A stretch of DNA of 64,000 bases from Nitrososphaerota archaeon (GCA_029784825.1 JAFMAU010000003.1:34378-98377), one strand, 5' to 3'; shown: positions 1 to 8,215, counted from the first letter of the stretch. Numbers and translations: made by a program. Notes: generated by a model from the sequence alone, not told the origin.

Positions 1-196
1 AGAGCGTCTTCCCCTGGAGCCGCGAAGACGTCAGGAGCTTGACCTGGCTGTCGCACAGCTCGCACTTCACGTTCTTCATCCCGCAGCTCATGCAGATGCG
101 GCCCACTCCGACCACGAACGGGAAGGTCCCCGCTTCGGATTCGAGCGTCCCGCAGAGGGCGCACCTGGCGGGCGCCTTGGTGGAAAGATGCTGCAC
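1..196 (-). CDS. Zinc-ribbon protein, 3' part cut off by the window edge
   Basis: Reading leftward from a GTG at 196, the frame is open to the window edge. It encodes about 65 residues with three CxxC knuckles: RCALCG, RICMSCG and KCELCD. This is a treble-clef or zinc-ribbon arrangement, so it is probably a metal-binding protein, but the family cannot be named from a fragment. An in-frame TAA lies just upstream of the start, so the start cannot be much further out. The TATA-like element at 218-230 lies about 28 nt upstream and fits a leaderless transcript. It is divergent from the enolase-superfamily gene at 258. Confidence 0.6.
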   Translation of the reverse strand, partial: MQHLSTKAPARCALCGTLESEAGTFPFVVGVGRICMSCGMKNVKCELCDSQVKLLTSSRLQGKTL

Positions 197-217
197 GAAC
201 CTGCCGCAAGGAGGCCG

Positions 218-230
218 TTAATCAATTTAA
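218..230. promoter_or_regulatory. Shared AT-rich divergent promoter element
   Basis: A 13-base AT-rich tract in GC-rich DNA lies about 28 nt upstream of the GTG at 196 (minus) and about 30 nt upstream of the ATG at 258 (plus). Its position fits an archaeal TATA box serving two leaderless genes. Inference from spacing only. Confidence 0.45.
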
Positions 231-257
231 GGTCGCCCCGACGCGGCAACGGCCAAG

Positions 258-1346
258 ATGAAGGTGGAGGCTGTCGACGCGTTCCCCATCAGGCTGAAGG
301 CCAAGGAGAAACTGAGGGGAGGGAGCTTCACCTACAGCCACTACCGGACCGTCCTGGTCAGGGCAGTCTGCGACGGCGTCGAGGGGTGGGGGGAGGCGAT
401 GACCAGGGCGGAGCCCAGGCCGACCGTGATTCTCGTCAGGGAGATGGCGAAGCCTTTCGTGGGGAAGCAGCTTAGAGGCCCCTCGGAAGCCTGGGAGGCG
501 GTCTGGAGGAACCTCAGGGTGCGCGGACACACCCGGGGCACCGACGTGGAGGCACTCAGCGGAATCGAGATTGCCCTCTTCGACTGCTACGCGAAGCTCT
601 CGAAAAAGCCGCTGAATCGCGTGCTCTCGACGAGGCCGGCGGAGAAGGTCGACGCATACGCGGGCTCCTTGTTCGAGTCCAGGGGGCCGCTGGAGACGCA
701 GGTGGAAGCCGTGAAGGCATCAGGCCTGTCAGGCGCCAAGGTCAAGGTCGGCTTCGGCCCCGACGAGGACCGGGCGATTCTGAAGCGAGTGCGCAGGCTG
801 CTGGGCGACGGGATGCTCGTCGCGGACGCCAACGGCGCCTATGATTTCCGGACCGCCAAAAGGGCGTGCCAGCTCTTTGCCGACCTCGACCTAGCTTGGT
901 TCGAGGAGCCTCTCCTCTCCGACGACTGGGAAGGGTACCAGAAGCTCCGACTGCGCAGTCCGGTGAAGCTCGGCGCCGGCGAGTCGTGGTTCGGGGGCGA
1001 CTTCGACGAGACCGTCAAGCGGCACCTCGTCCACGTCCTTGAGCCCAGCGTCAGCAGGTGCGGCGGGGTCGGAACGGAACTGCTGGTGGGGAAGCTCGCC
1101 GCCCGAGGCAAGCTCGGCTTCTCGCCGATGACCGGCATGAATTCTGCGATATCGTTGGCGGCGTCGATCCACGTCGCATCGGCGGTTTCTTCCCTGGGAG
1201 TCGAGTACAACCCGTTCGCCAATCCGCTGCAGACCGACCTGGCGTCTGGACTGCCCAAGCCGAAGTCCGGGAAGCTTGAGGTGCCGAGGAGACCGGGCCT
1301 GGGCCTGGAGGTCGACGCCGGGTTCGTCCGGCAGAACGCGGGCTGA
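258..1346 (+). CDS. Enolase-superfamily (mandelate racemase/muconate lactonizing-like) protein
   Basis: The 362-residue protein has the family's two-domain layout, an N-terminal capping domain and a (beta/alpha)7-beta barrel. The KVK pair is on strand 2. The three acidic metal ligands fall in ADANGAYD, WFEEP and GAGESW, so the Mg site looks intact. The His-Asp dyad of the mandelate racemase subgroup is absent: the region normally reading QPDVSRCGG is EPSVSRCGG, and the usual PH motif is SPMTG. Substrate is therefore unassigned; acid-sugar dehydratase or racemase activity is only a family-level guess. The ATG is about 30 nt from a TATA-like element, which supports this start. A second, canonical family member (49597-50778) is the likely gluconate dehydratase. 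Confidence 0.75.
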   Translation: MKVEAVDAFPIRLKAKEKLRGGSFTYSHYRTVLVRAVCDGVEGWGEAMTRAEPRPTVILVREMAKPFVGKQLRGPSEAWEAVWRNLRVRGHTRGTDVEALSGIEIALFDCYAKLSKKPLNRVLSTRPAEKVDAYAGSLFESRGPLETQVEAVKASGLSGAKVKVGFGPDEDRAILKRVRRLLGDGMLVADANGAYDFRTAKRACQLFADLDLAWFEEPLLSDDWEGYQKLRLRSPVKLGAGESWFGGDFDETVKRHLVHVLEPSVSRCGGVGTELLVGKLAARGKLGFSPMTGMNSAISLAASIHVASAVSSLGVEYNPFANPLQTDLASGLPKPKSGKLEVPRRPGLGLEVDAGFVRQNAG

Positions 1347-1447
1347 CTCTTCCCAGCGGGGTCGGAAGGGAGAGGGGGTCCACGCGCGTTACTACCCTTA
1401 GGAATCGTCCACCCTACTTAATTCTGGGAGCCGCAGCCGCGAGCAGG

Positions 1448-3319
1448 ATGTCGGTGCCATTGGCAGCGCGGAACGGGACGCGACCCTCGGTAATCATCCG
1501 GAGCTATCCAGTCCCGGTCTTCGCGCTCATCGGTCTGCTTGCCGGCGGGCTGGCGATGCTTCCATTCGGGCGACCCGACGCTGCGAGACTGATCTGGTAC
1601 GGCACCCTGATAGTGGGCGGCGCACCCGTTCTCGTCAAGACATCCAGGGGGATGTTGAAGGGCAAATTCGCCGCCGACGTGGTGGCGATGCTGGCAATCG
1701 TCACTGCTATCCTCACCGACGAGGCGTTCGCGGGGGTAATCATTGTTCTGATGCAGACCGGCGGGGAGGCGATCGACGATTACGGCTTCAGGAGGGCATC
1801 ATCATCCCTCGAAGAACTCATCTCCCGCGCTCCCAGGACTGCGAGGCGCAGGAAGGACGACGCAATCGAAGAGATCGACGTGAGACAGGTCGAGGTCGGA
1901 GAGCTTCTCCTGGTCCGGTCAGGAGACCTGATCCCGGTCGACGGAGTGGTCGTCAGCGGAGCAGCCGAGGTCGACGAGTCGGCCCTGACAGGGGAGCCCC
2001 TCCCGCGGACCAAGAACGCTGGCGAGGACTTGCTGAGCGGCAGCATAAACGTGGGCCACGCCTTCGACATGAAGGCGACGAGGGTCAGCGGCCAGAGCCA
2101 GTACTCAAGAATCGTGGAGCTTGTCAGGACGGCACAGGAGAAGAAACCCCCGATTCAGAGGCTCGCAGACAGGTATGCTGTCTGGTTCACACCCGCGACG
2201 CTCGGAGTCGCCGCTTTCAGCTGGCTGATGACCCAGAGCCTCGACGCGTTCCTCGCAGTCCTCGTCGTGGCGACGCCTTGCCCCCTCATACTTGCGACGC
2301 CTCTGGCGGTAATCTGCGGCGTGAACAGGGCCGCGAAGGAGAACATCATAGTGAAGAGCGGCGCGGCCATAGAGCAGATCGGCAAGGGGAAGGTTGTCAT
2401 ATTCGACAAGACCGGGACCATAACCTACGGCTCGCCGGTCATAGAGAGGGTGGTTCCCCTCCGGGGGACGGAGGAAGAGGTGCTGAGACTGGCAGCCAGC
2501 GTGGAGCAGTTCTCATCGCATCCTGTCGCGGTCGCCTTGGCGCAGGAGGGCAGGGACAGGCTGGGCGGCCTGCTTGCGGTAAGCAACGTGCGGGAGTCTC
2601 CGGGCCAAGGCATAGAGGCAGACGCTCCAGCGGGACGCGTGGTGGTCGGCTCACAGAAGTTCGTTGAAGGCAGGCTCGGAAGAGAATTCGACGACTCCTC
2701 GAAGGGGGTGCTGAGAGAAGCCCAGAAGAAGGGGAGCCTCTTCTCGTTCATAGCTGTCGACGGGCAGCCAGCCGGAGTCATCGTCTTCAACGACAGGCTT
2801 CGTCCGGGCGTCCCCTCGATGATTCGGAGCCTCCGGGAGCTGGGGGTCGAGCACACCGTCCTGCTGACCGGAGACAACAGGGTCAACGCAAACACCATAG
2901 CCCTGGAAGCAGGCATCGAGAGGGCTGAGGCGAATCTCCTCCCTGAAGAGAAGGCCGAAGAGGTGAAGAGACTGATCGAACAGTATCAGTGTGCGATCAT
3001 GGTCGGGGACGGCATCAACGACGCCCCGGCCCTGGCTACAGCGACCGTCGGGGTGGCAATGGGCGCCCACGGGACTGGAATATCTGCGGAGGCAGCCGAC
3101 GTCGTGCTCCTGGTGGACGACGTGACCAAGGTCGCTGACGGAATCGCGATCGGACAGCGGATGACCAGGATAGCGAAGCAAAGCATCTTCTTCGGAATCG
3201 GAACAAGCTTCGTCCTGATGATGATCGCCAGCTTCGGATTCATCCAGCCCGCGAGCGGGGCGGTCATGCAGGAAGCGTTGGACATCGCCGTGATTCTGAA
3301 TGCCCTGCGCGTCCGCTGA
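1448..3319 (+). CDS. P1B-type heavy-metal-translocating ATPase (TPC motif)
   Basis: The 623-residue membrane pump has the P-type hallmarks: TGEP at about 181-184, phosphorylation motif DKTGT at 320-324, the P1B-specific HP dipeptide in SSHPVAVAL, and the hinge GDGINDAPAL. There is no N-terminal metal-binding domain. The membrane metal motif reads ATPCPLILATP (TPC at 276-278) rather than CPC or SPC. TPC is the signature of the little-studied P1B-5 subgroup, linked to Ni or Fe in a few bacteria, so the cargo here is open. Membrane segments lie at about 20-60, 80-100, 245-290 and near the C-terminus. It has no operon partner; the next genes encode Tat components. Confidence 0.88.
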   Translation: MSVPLAARNGTRPSVIIRSYPVPVFALIGLLAGGLAMLPFGRPDAARLIWYGTLIVGGAPVLVKTSRGMLKGKFAADVVAMLAIVTAILTDEAFAGVIIVLMQTGGEAIDDYGFRRASSSLEELISRAPRTARRRKDDAIEEIDVRQVEVGELLLVRSGDLIPVDGVVVSGAAEVDESALTGEPLPRTKNAGEDLLSGSINVGHAFDMKATRVSGQSQYSRIVELVRTAQEKKPPIQRLADRYAVWFTPATLGVAAFSWLMTQSLDAFLAVLVVATPCPLILATPLAVICGVNRAAKENIIVKSGAAIEQIGKGKVVIFDKTGTITYGSPVIERVVPLRGTEEEVLRLAASVEQFSSHPVAVALAQEGRDRLGGLLAVSNVRESPGQGIEADAPAGRVVVGSQKFVEGRLGREFDDSSKGVLREAQKKGSLFSFIAVDGQPAGVIVFNDRLRPGVPSMIRSLRELGVEHTVLLTGDNRVNANTIALEAGIERAEANLLPEEKAEEVKRLIEQYQCAIMVGDGINDAPALATATVGVAMGAHGTGISAEAADVVLLVDDVTKVADGIAIGQRMTRIAKQSIFFGIGTSFVLMMIASFGFIQPASGAVMQEALDIAVILNALRVR

Positions 3320-3471
3320 CCGGCGACGAGTCCCGGCACGGGGCCGCTCCGCCTCCTCCTGCGGGGATTAGTCATCATCCAAATCCTGCCCGTCGGGATT
3401 GTTGTATTTTGTGTTCTCACGGCTGAGAATCGTCTTTCTATCTTAAATCGGCGAATGGAATCGCACGCCTT

Positions 3472-3810
3472 ATGGCATTGGACCCGCTTGAATGGGTGGT
3501 GATAGGGGTAGTCGTGATAGTAATCTTCCTCTGGGGGCCAAGCAAGATCCCTGAGATCGCCAAATCCATAGGACTCGCGAAGAAGGAGTTCGACTCTGCC
3601 AAGACAGCCTGGCAGAATCCCGCAGAGAATCTTCTGCAGCAGGCGTCGCAGCTGCCGACGAGGCCGCCTCAAGCCTCTGCCGACGACGTTCTCATCCAGA
3701 CAGCCAAAAGGATGGGAATCGCAACGGAGGGCAAGACCCGCGAGCAGATATCCGAGGAAATGGTGTCAGCCCGGGCCGCCCCAAAAGATCAGCCAACGTC
3801 GACTCGGTAG
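3472..3810 (+). CDS. tatA: TatA/B-family twin-arginine translocase subunit
   Basis: The 112-residue protein has one short N-terminal membrane helix (about residues 8-22) followed by GPSKIPEIAKSIG, the hinge and amphipathic helix typical of TatA. A longer polar tail follows. It would form the protein-conducting component of the Tat system, exporting folded proteins. A TATA-like CTTAAAT near 3441 lies about 28 nt before the ATG, suggesting leaderless transcription. tatC follows 121 bp downstream on the same strand, which supports the assignment. TatA and TatB cannot be separated by eye in archaea. Confidence 0.88.
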   Translation: MALDPLEWVVIGVVVIVIFLWGPSKIPEIAKSIGLAKKEFDSAKTAWQNPAENLLQQASQLPTRPPQASADDVLIQTAKRMGIATEGKTREQISEEMVSARAAPKDQPTSTR

Positions 3811-3931
3811 GAAGACGACCGCCAGGATTCGAAGGCTAGGAAGCAGACCGGACCATGCACCCTACTTCGCCCGGGCACCGCACATCGGGACCTAATGACG
3901 GTCGGGGGTCGGAGGAGGGTGCAGACCGGAA

Positions 3932-4828
3932 TTGACGCAACAGCAGGGGAAGATCCAGGAGCTGACGATGGGGATCTGGGACCACCTGGGCGAGCTCAAG
4001 CACAGGGTCAAGTACATCATAGTCGCCTACGCGGTGAGCCTGGTCTTCTGGCTCCTCATCCCGGCCGGCGACTTCGACGTCAGCGCCCTGTTCACCGGGA
4101 TGTACAGGCCGATGGTCGCCGTCGTCCTCAACAACGCGCAGAGCCTCGCGGCCGGGAGGGTGATCATCATAGCTGGCTCTTTGACAGCGCCGCTCGAAAT
4201 CTACTTCCTGGCCTCGGCGGTGATGGCCCTCATCACCGCAAGCCCTGTCTTCGGGTACGAAATCTACAAGTTTGTTGAGCCCGCCCTCCGCCCGCGCGAG
4301 AAGAGCCTGTTCACGAAGTTCATGGTCGCGTTCACTGGGCTCTTCGTGGGCGGGGCCGCCGTCGGCTACTTCGTCCTCATGCCCGCGATCGTGCGTTTCA
4401 TGTCGTACTTCGCGAACGTGGTGGGTGCGGAACCTATGATCACCGCTGGGGACTACTACGGCATGGTCTTCATGTCCGTGGGGGCCGCAGCGCTGGCATT
4501 CACGACCCCGGTCGTGTTTGTGCTCTTGGTCGACGTCGGGGTGATCTCGACGCGCGCTTTCACGAGCAACAGGCTGTTGATCTACCTGGGCCTCTACATT
4601 CTCGTTGCGGCACTGACGCCGGAGCCGGTCGTCGGCCACTTCGGGATGTTCTTCCCCATGGTGGGAATGATGGAGGTGTCTGTACTAGTCGGGAAGAAGA
4701 TCGAAAGGGACAGGGCGAAGAGGTCCGGGACACCGCTCCAAACGGACAAGATTAGGTGCAGGTACTGCAACTCGCGCATCAAGCGCGAGACGAGGTTCTG
4801 CCCCAAGTGCGGCGCCGCCCAGACGTAG
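3932..4828 (+). CDS. tatC: TatC translocase subunit with a C-terminal zinc ribbon
   Basis: The 298-residue integral membrane protein begins with DHLGELKHRV, the conserved TatC N-terminus, and has about six hydrophobic segments to residue 245. TatC is the twin-arginine signal receptor. Unusually, the last 25 residues form a zinc ribbon with two knuckles, CRYCNSR and CPKCGAA, placed after a charged linker, so predicted cytoplasmic. The TTG start at 3932 is preceded by the purine run GGAGGAGGG at 3911-3919; an ATG at 3968 just before the conserved region is an alternative. The frame runs into the ribbon without interruption, so the fusion is real in this sequence. Confidence 0.9.
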   Translation: MTQQQGKIQELTMGIWDHLGELKHRVKYIIVAYAVSLVFWLLIPAGDFDVSALFTGMYRPMVAVVLNNAQSLAAGRVIIIAGSLTAPLEIYFLASAVMALITASPVFGYEIYKFVEPALRPREKSLFTKFMVAFTGLFVGGAAVGYFVLMPAIVRFMSYFANVVGAEPMITAGDYYGMVFMSVGAAALAFTTPVVFVLLVDVGVISTRAFTSNRLLIYLGLYILVAALTPEPVVGHFGMFFPMVGMMEVSVLVGKKIERDRAKRSGTPLQTDKIRCRYCNSRIKRETRFCPKCGAAQT

Positions 4829-4843
4829 CGTCCTGGCCCGGCC

Positions 4844-5407
4844 CTATTTCCCTACGCAGAGTTCTACTAGGGAGACTGACTCGCCTGTTCCGGTCATGCG
4901 GACGGCCGCCGTCGGGGCGGTCCCGGTCGAAATCCGACACAGGTCCCAGGGGCTGGCCACGCCTCCCTGGTGGGCTCCGTTGGCGATTGCCGTGTTCAGG
5001 AGGAGGCAATAGTCGAGCTTGAGCGCGTTGGCGGTGCGCCCGTCGGGGACCTGCGCGAAGAAGAAACGCTGCTGCCCCATCGAGGTCCCGCATTGGTAGC
5101 CCGCGGTCACGGCTGCCACTGTGGACGTCACATTGCCGGCACCCCCTGATGCCGTGGTCCGCGTTTCCAAGTTGGAGGGCGTGACATAAAGAAAGGAGAC
5201 GTTCCCCACCGCTATGGCATCCCCGTCGTGAGTCGACGAGAAGTTCACGACCTGGGAGTAGTACCCGTCGGGGAAGTAGGTCGAAGGGTCAGAAGCGGCT
5301 ACGGACCAGTTCGCTGCCGCGGAGCTGGTGTGACCCAGGGTCGAGGGCAGCTCGCTGGCCAGCATGTAGCCTGCGGCCGCGGAGGCCATCATGACGACCA
5401 AGACCAC
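4844..5407 (-). CDS. Secreted or membrane-anchored protein of unknown function
   Basis: The product has about 187 residues. It opens with a hydrophobic segment (MVLVVMMASAAAGYMLA) and continues as a Ser/Thr/Tyr-rich extracytoplasmic domain with four cysteines (YQCGTS, LDYCLL, DLCRIS, VELCVG) that could form disulfides. The N-terminus resembles a signal anchor or type-IV-pilin-like leader. The frame stays open upstream with a basic stretch but no ATG, GTG or TTG, so the GTG at 5407 is the only conventional start and leaves the helix without its usual positive residues. The true start may be non-standard. The product is not recognised. The gene converges on tatC with a 15-bp gap. Confidence 0.55.
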   Translation of the reverse strand: MVLVVMMASAAAGYMLASELPSTLGHTSSAAANWSVAASDPSTYFPDGYYSQVVNFSSTHDGDAIAVGNVSFLYVTPSNLETRTTASGGAGNVTSTVAAVTAGYQCGTSMGQQRFFFAQVPDGRTANALKLDYCLLLNTAIANGAHQGGVASPWDLCRISTGTAPTAAVRMTGTGESVSLVELCVGK

Positions 5408-5445
5408 GGCGATTGGCAGTCTGGTCGTGACCCTGGTCCTGAATT

Positions 5446-5778
5446 GTGCCCGCGCCTTCCGGTCCGCCGACTCGGGCCGTGCGCGGTTCGCCCCGCCTTC
5501 AGCCCCTCAAGACAAGCCACCGAACATTGCCCAGGCGCGACCTGTTCCAAACAGAAGGCGCAGAGCCGTTTCTCGAGATTGATAACAGACTTTCCGCAGC
5601 ATCAGAGGTCCGGTCGGACCTTCTCGGACGGCTTGCTCCTGGCACGACTACCTCCGTCCCGGTTGTCCGAGTGGAGGAGGCGGCAGTGCTCGGCAGACCA
5701 GACGCGAGGGTCGGCCGGGCGCTATTCATGCTAGTCTCCCTTATCTCCGAAAAGGCCGACGAGGTCGTCGACGTTTGA
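5446..5778 (+). CDS. Possible small hypothetical protein
   Basis: An open frame of 110 codons from a GTG. Its second half (from about residue 35) has a plausible soluble composition with acidic helices, while the first 30 residues look like non-coding translation. It overlaps the 3' end of the HAD gene on the other strand by 48 bp. No family is recognised and no promoter is clear, so it may be spurious. Confidence 0.22.
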   Translation: MPAPSGPPTRAVRGSPRLQPLKTSHRTLPRRDLFQTEGAEPFLEIDNRLSAASEVRSDLLGRLAPGTTTSVPVVRVEEAAVLGRPDARVGRALFMLVSLISEKADEVVDV

Positions 5779-6531
5779 TATCGCAGCCAAAGCCCGGGTA
5801 CCGCTGATGTCCTTGTCCACTCCGGTCTTCACGAGAATGGAATCGATTCCTGCCCGCCTGGCCCCTTCGATGTCTGTGTCGAGCTGGTCCCCGACCATCA
5901 GGGCCTCGCGGGCCGTGCAGCCGGCGTCCTTCAGAGCGACCTTGAACATCAGGGTGGCGGGCTTGCCCACCTCGATCGATTTCTTGCCTGCCGCGTACTC
6001 AAGGGCCCTCACTATGGGACCCGTGGCCATGGCAGGGCCGTCGCGGGCCATGTAAAGCGCGGAAGTGTGCGTGGCGACTATAGGGGCGCCGTTCCGGGCG
6101 ACCGTGGTCGCTTGGTTGAGCTTTTCGTAGGTGAGGTGCCTGTCGAGCCCGACGACCACGAAGTCTGCCCGGTCGCCCTCCACCCTCCGGTGGCCGAAGC
6201 GCCTCATCTCGGTCTCTAGGCCACGCTCGCCGACCAGGTAGTAGGTCACCTTCCCGAACTTCGAGCGGAGGTGCTGAGCTGTCACGACGGAGCTTGTGAG
6301 CACCTCGTCTCTTCGCACCGGAACACCGGTCTCGATGAGGCGAGACCAGACGGTATCGGCCGTGTCCGTCGAGTTGTTGGTGAGCACGAAGAGCTTCTTT
6401 CCCCGCCTCCTGAGCTCCTTGACAATCCTCGTCCCGCCGATCTTGATCCTGCGCTCCTTACCCTTGTAAAAGACGCCGTCCAGGTCGAAGAGGAAGAGCT
6501 TCTTCGCGCTGAGGTCGATGCGCCCGGTCAT
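5731..6531 (-). CDS. HAD-superfamily phosphatase, NagD-like (subclass IIA)
   Basis: The 266-residue protein carries the four HAD motifs: DLDGVFYKG (nucleophile and acid Asp), VLTNNSTDT (motif II), a Lys in the GKP region, and MVGDQLDTDIEGA (motif IV). The layout matches sugar-phosphate, phosphoglycolate or p-nitrophenyl phosphatases of subclass IIA with a mid-protein cap; the substrate is unknown. Its ATG overlaps the stop of the upstream aconitase X small-subunit gene (6528-6531), so the two are probably translationally coupled. This context may tie it to isoprenoid precursor metabolism, but that is inference. Confidence 0.85.
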   Translation of the reverse strand: MTGRIDLSAKKLFLFDLDGVFYKGKERRIKIGGTRIVKELRRRGKKLFVLTNNSTDTADTVWSRLIETGVPVRRDEVLTSSVVTAQHLRSKFGKVTYYLVGERGLETEMRRFGHRRVEGDRADFVVVGLDRHLTYEKLNQATTVARNGAPIVATHTSALYMARDGPAMATGPIVRALEYAAGKKSIEVGKPATLMFKVALKDAGCTAREALMVGDQLDTDIEGARRAGIDSILVKTGVDKDISGTRALAAISNVDDLVGLFGDKGD

Positions 6532-6953
6532 TCGGATATCACCAGCTCGCCCTCGGTGCCCCTGAGAGAGACGCGCTTCCCCGTCTTCAGGCTCGAGTAC
6601 ATCTCCTTGGGAAAGGAAGAGGCCACAGGTATCGACCTGCCGTAGACGATCTTGGCGAGTGTGGAGCCGATGACGGCCGAAAGGTCCGTCGACTCCGTCA
6701 CGATGGCGGCCGGCAGGTTCCCCTGTCTGGCAGTCTCAAGGAACCAGGCCGAAGCGGTGGTGGAGCCCTTGCCGAATGGATAGAACAGGACCTTCCCCTT
6801 CACGTTCTCGCCCTTTATGTCGCTGCGGACGTCCGTGACATTCCCCGAGGAGGGGTCGACGCCGTGCGCGAATGTGAAGGCCTTCCTGGACAGGAGAGCC
6901 ACGCCCGAGACGTCGCCCGGGATGAGGCCGCGACCCTTGAAGCTCTTGGTCAT
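6528..6953 (-). CDS. Aconitase X small (swivel, DUF126) subunit, probable phosphomevalonate dehydratase small subunit
   Basis: The 141-residue protein matches the swivel domain of aconitase X: FKGRGLIPGDVSGVAL near the N-terminus, then PFGKGSTTASAWFLE and the conserved SIPVASSF stretch. In archaea this subunit pairs with the DUF521 large subunit to dehydrate mevalonate 5-phosphate to trans-anhydromevalonate phosphate in the modified mevalonate pathway. The start ATG overlaps the stop of the large-subunit gene by ATGA. A much longer open frame continues upstream, but it is antisense-like sequence through the large subunit, so the ATG at 6953 is taken. Confidence 0.88.
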   Translation of the reverse strand: MTKSFKGRGLIPGDVSGVALLSRKAFTFAHGVDPSSGNVTDVRSDIKGENVKGKVLFYPFGKGSTTASAWFLETARQGNLPAAIVTESTDLSAVIGSTLAKIVYGRSIPVASSFPKEMYSSLKTGKRVSLRGTEGELVISE

Positions 6954-8158
6954 CTGGTCACTTCCTCGATTATCTTCTCGGTGGGCGCGTAGCGGATCTT
7001 GATCTCTCCCTCGGAGGACACGAGCTCGGCCAGCTTCGCGGAGTTCGTCATGACGACGTTGAACCCCATCCTCTTCAGCGGGGATATCTCGGCGTCCGTC
7101 GTGTGGGTGAGCCTGGCACCGGATGCTTCGATCCCGCCCTTGATCCCCGACCTGGAGGCCATGTCGAAGGCCTGCGTCGAGGTGTAGATGTACATCTTGA
7201 CGCCGTCGATGAGCTTCCTCCCGCTCAGCCGCTTGGCGAGGTCGCCCATCTCGCTCACCGAAAGGTGGGGGACTCCGAAAGCCACCAGATCCGGGCGCTC
7301 GGTCGTCTGGTCGAGCTCGGCCTCGACGGAGTCGAGGTCGGACCGTTGGATTTCGACCCTCTCCAGCGCCTCCCCGCCAGAAGCGTCCTCCTCGGTGCTG
7401 GACCCCGGCGTTATTCCGGGGAGGTGGATCATTGTGATCGGGCCCGCCGCTGCCGCAGCTGCGCCGAGGTGCTTCACCTCGTCGCTGGTGATGTTCTGCG
7501 GGAGGCCGTTCAGAACCGGCACCCTCGCGCCCGAGGTCTTGCCCAGGAAGAAGCCGACGCTCCGGTAGTCGAGGTCGCTGAGCTTCCCCGCGCCGACCCT
7601 GAAGGACATTCTCGCCCTCCTGTTCTCGTCGAGCAGCATCCCGAACCTCGGAGTGAGGCCGGTGAGCGCGCACGCAAGGTCCAGCCCTGACGTTATCTTG
7701 TTGGTGCGGCACCCGATGAGGGTGTTGGCGAAGACGACGGAGCTGGACTCGGACCAGGCGACGATCTCGCCCGTCTTCGGAAAGTTGCAGACCTGGTACT
7801 GCACGCAGGTCCAGCATGGGATGCCGCCCAGCTTTCCGTACGCCCGGCAGAGCCTGAACTGCTTCTCGGCGTAGTCCTCAGGGATGCCGAAGCTGCGCCA
7901 GTTTTCGAGGTCAACGCTCGCCGGGTCCACGGTCGTGGGCACGGCGAACTTCCCGCCCGCGCTTGCGAATTTCTCCAGCATCTCGATGCCCGCCTCGTGG
8001 AGGCTGCTGAAGTGCGCCAGGACGTGCCCCGACACGATGGGCACCAGCGAATCCGCAGCCATGGCGTCTCCTACGTTAGTCAGGATCTCCATGGCGAGCT
8101 GCTTTGCTTCTCCGGCTTCCCCTCGGAGAACCTTCTCTTGACCAGAGTCGAGGTGCAT
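6950..8158 (-). CDS. Aconitase X large (DUF521) subunit, probable phosphomevalonate dehydratase large subunit
   Basis: The 402-residue protein shows the aconitase X core: WSESSSVVFANTLIG followed by CRTNK, a cysteine-rich stretch (PCWTCVQYQVC) that could ligate the Fe-S cluster, and VMTNSAKLAEL near the C-terminus. The family dehydrates mevalonate 5-phosphate in the archaeal mevalonate pathway. One oddity: where many relatives have a DTC-type cysteine before VMTNS, this protein reads THTTDAE, so that ligand appears absent. The ATG at 8158 has a TATA-like CTTTAATAAG about 30 nt upstream, supporting this start over the longer frame. First gene of a three-gene coupled operon with the small subunit and the HAD phosphatase. 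Confidence 0.85.
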   Translation of the reverse strand: MHLDSGQEKVLRGEAGEAKQLAMEILTNVGDAMAADSLVPIVSGHVLAHFSSLHEAGIEMLEKFASAGGKFAVPTTVDPASVDLENWRSFGIPEDYAEKQFRLCRAYGKLGGIPCWTCVQYQVCNFPKTGEIVAWSESSSVVFANTLIGCRTNKITSGLDLACALTGLTPRFGMLLDENRRARMSFRVGAGKLSDLDYRSVGFFLGKTSGARVPVLNGLPQNITSDEVKHLGAAAAAAGPITMIHLPGITPGSSTEEDASGGEALERVEIQRSDLDSVEAELDQTTERPDLVAFGVPHLSVSEMGDLAKRLSGRKLIDGVKMYIYTSTQAFDMASRSGIKGGIEASGARLTHTTDAEISPLKRMGFNVVMTNSAKLAELVSSEGEIKIRYAPTEKIIEEVTR

Positions 8159-8183
8159 CGGAGCGGCCTTCGGCCAGCCAATT

Positions 8184-8193
8184 CTTATTAAAG
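8184..8193. promoter_or_regulatory. Shared TATA element between aconitase X operon and iron alcohol dehydrogenase
   Basis: The tract CTTATTAAAG (CTTTAATAAG on the other strand) sits about 30 nt from the minus-strand ATG at 8158 and about 28 nt from the plus-strand TTG at 8216. A single near-symmetric element could drive both leaderless transcripts. The whole intergenic space is 57 bp. Confidence 0.5.
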
Positions 8194-8215
8194 TCAGTCG
8201 TGAGTTGAAGGAGAG

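Noticed and set aside
3360..3385. ATGATGA on the minus strand resembling a C box of a C/D guide RNA
   Set aside because: No D box or paired C'/D' boxes were found at the right distance.
6954..7817. Long open frame continuing upstream of the aconitase X small subunit
   Set aside because: It is Arg/Pro/Gly-rich translation in another frame of the conserved large-subunit gene; the real start is the ATG at 6953.
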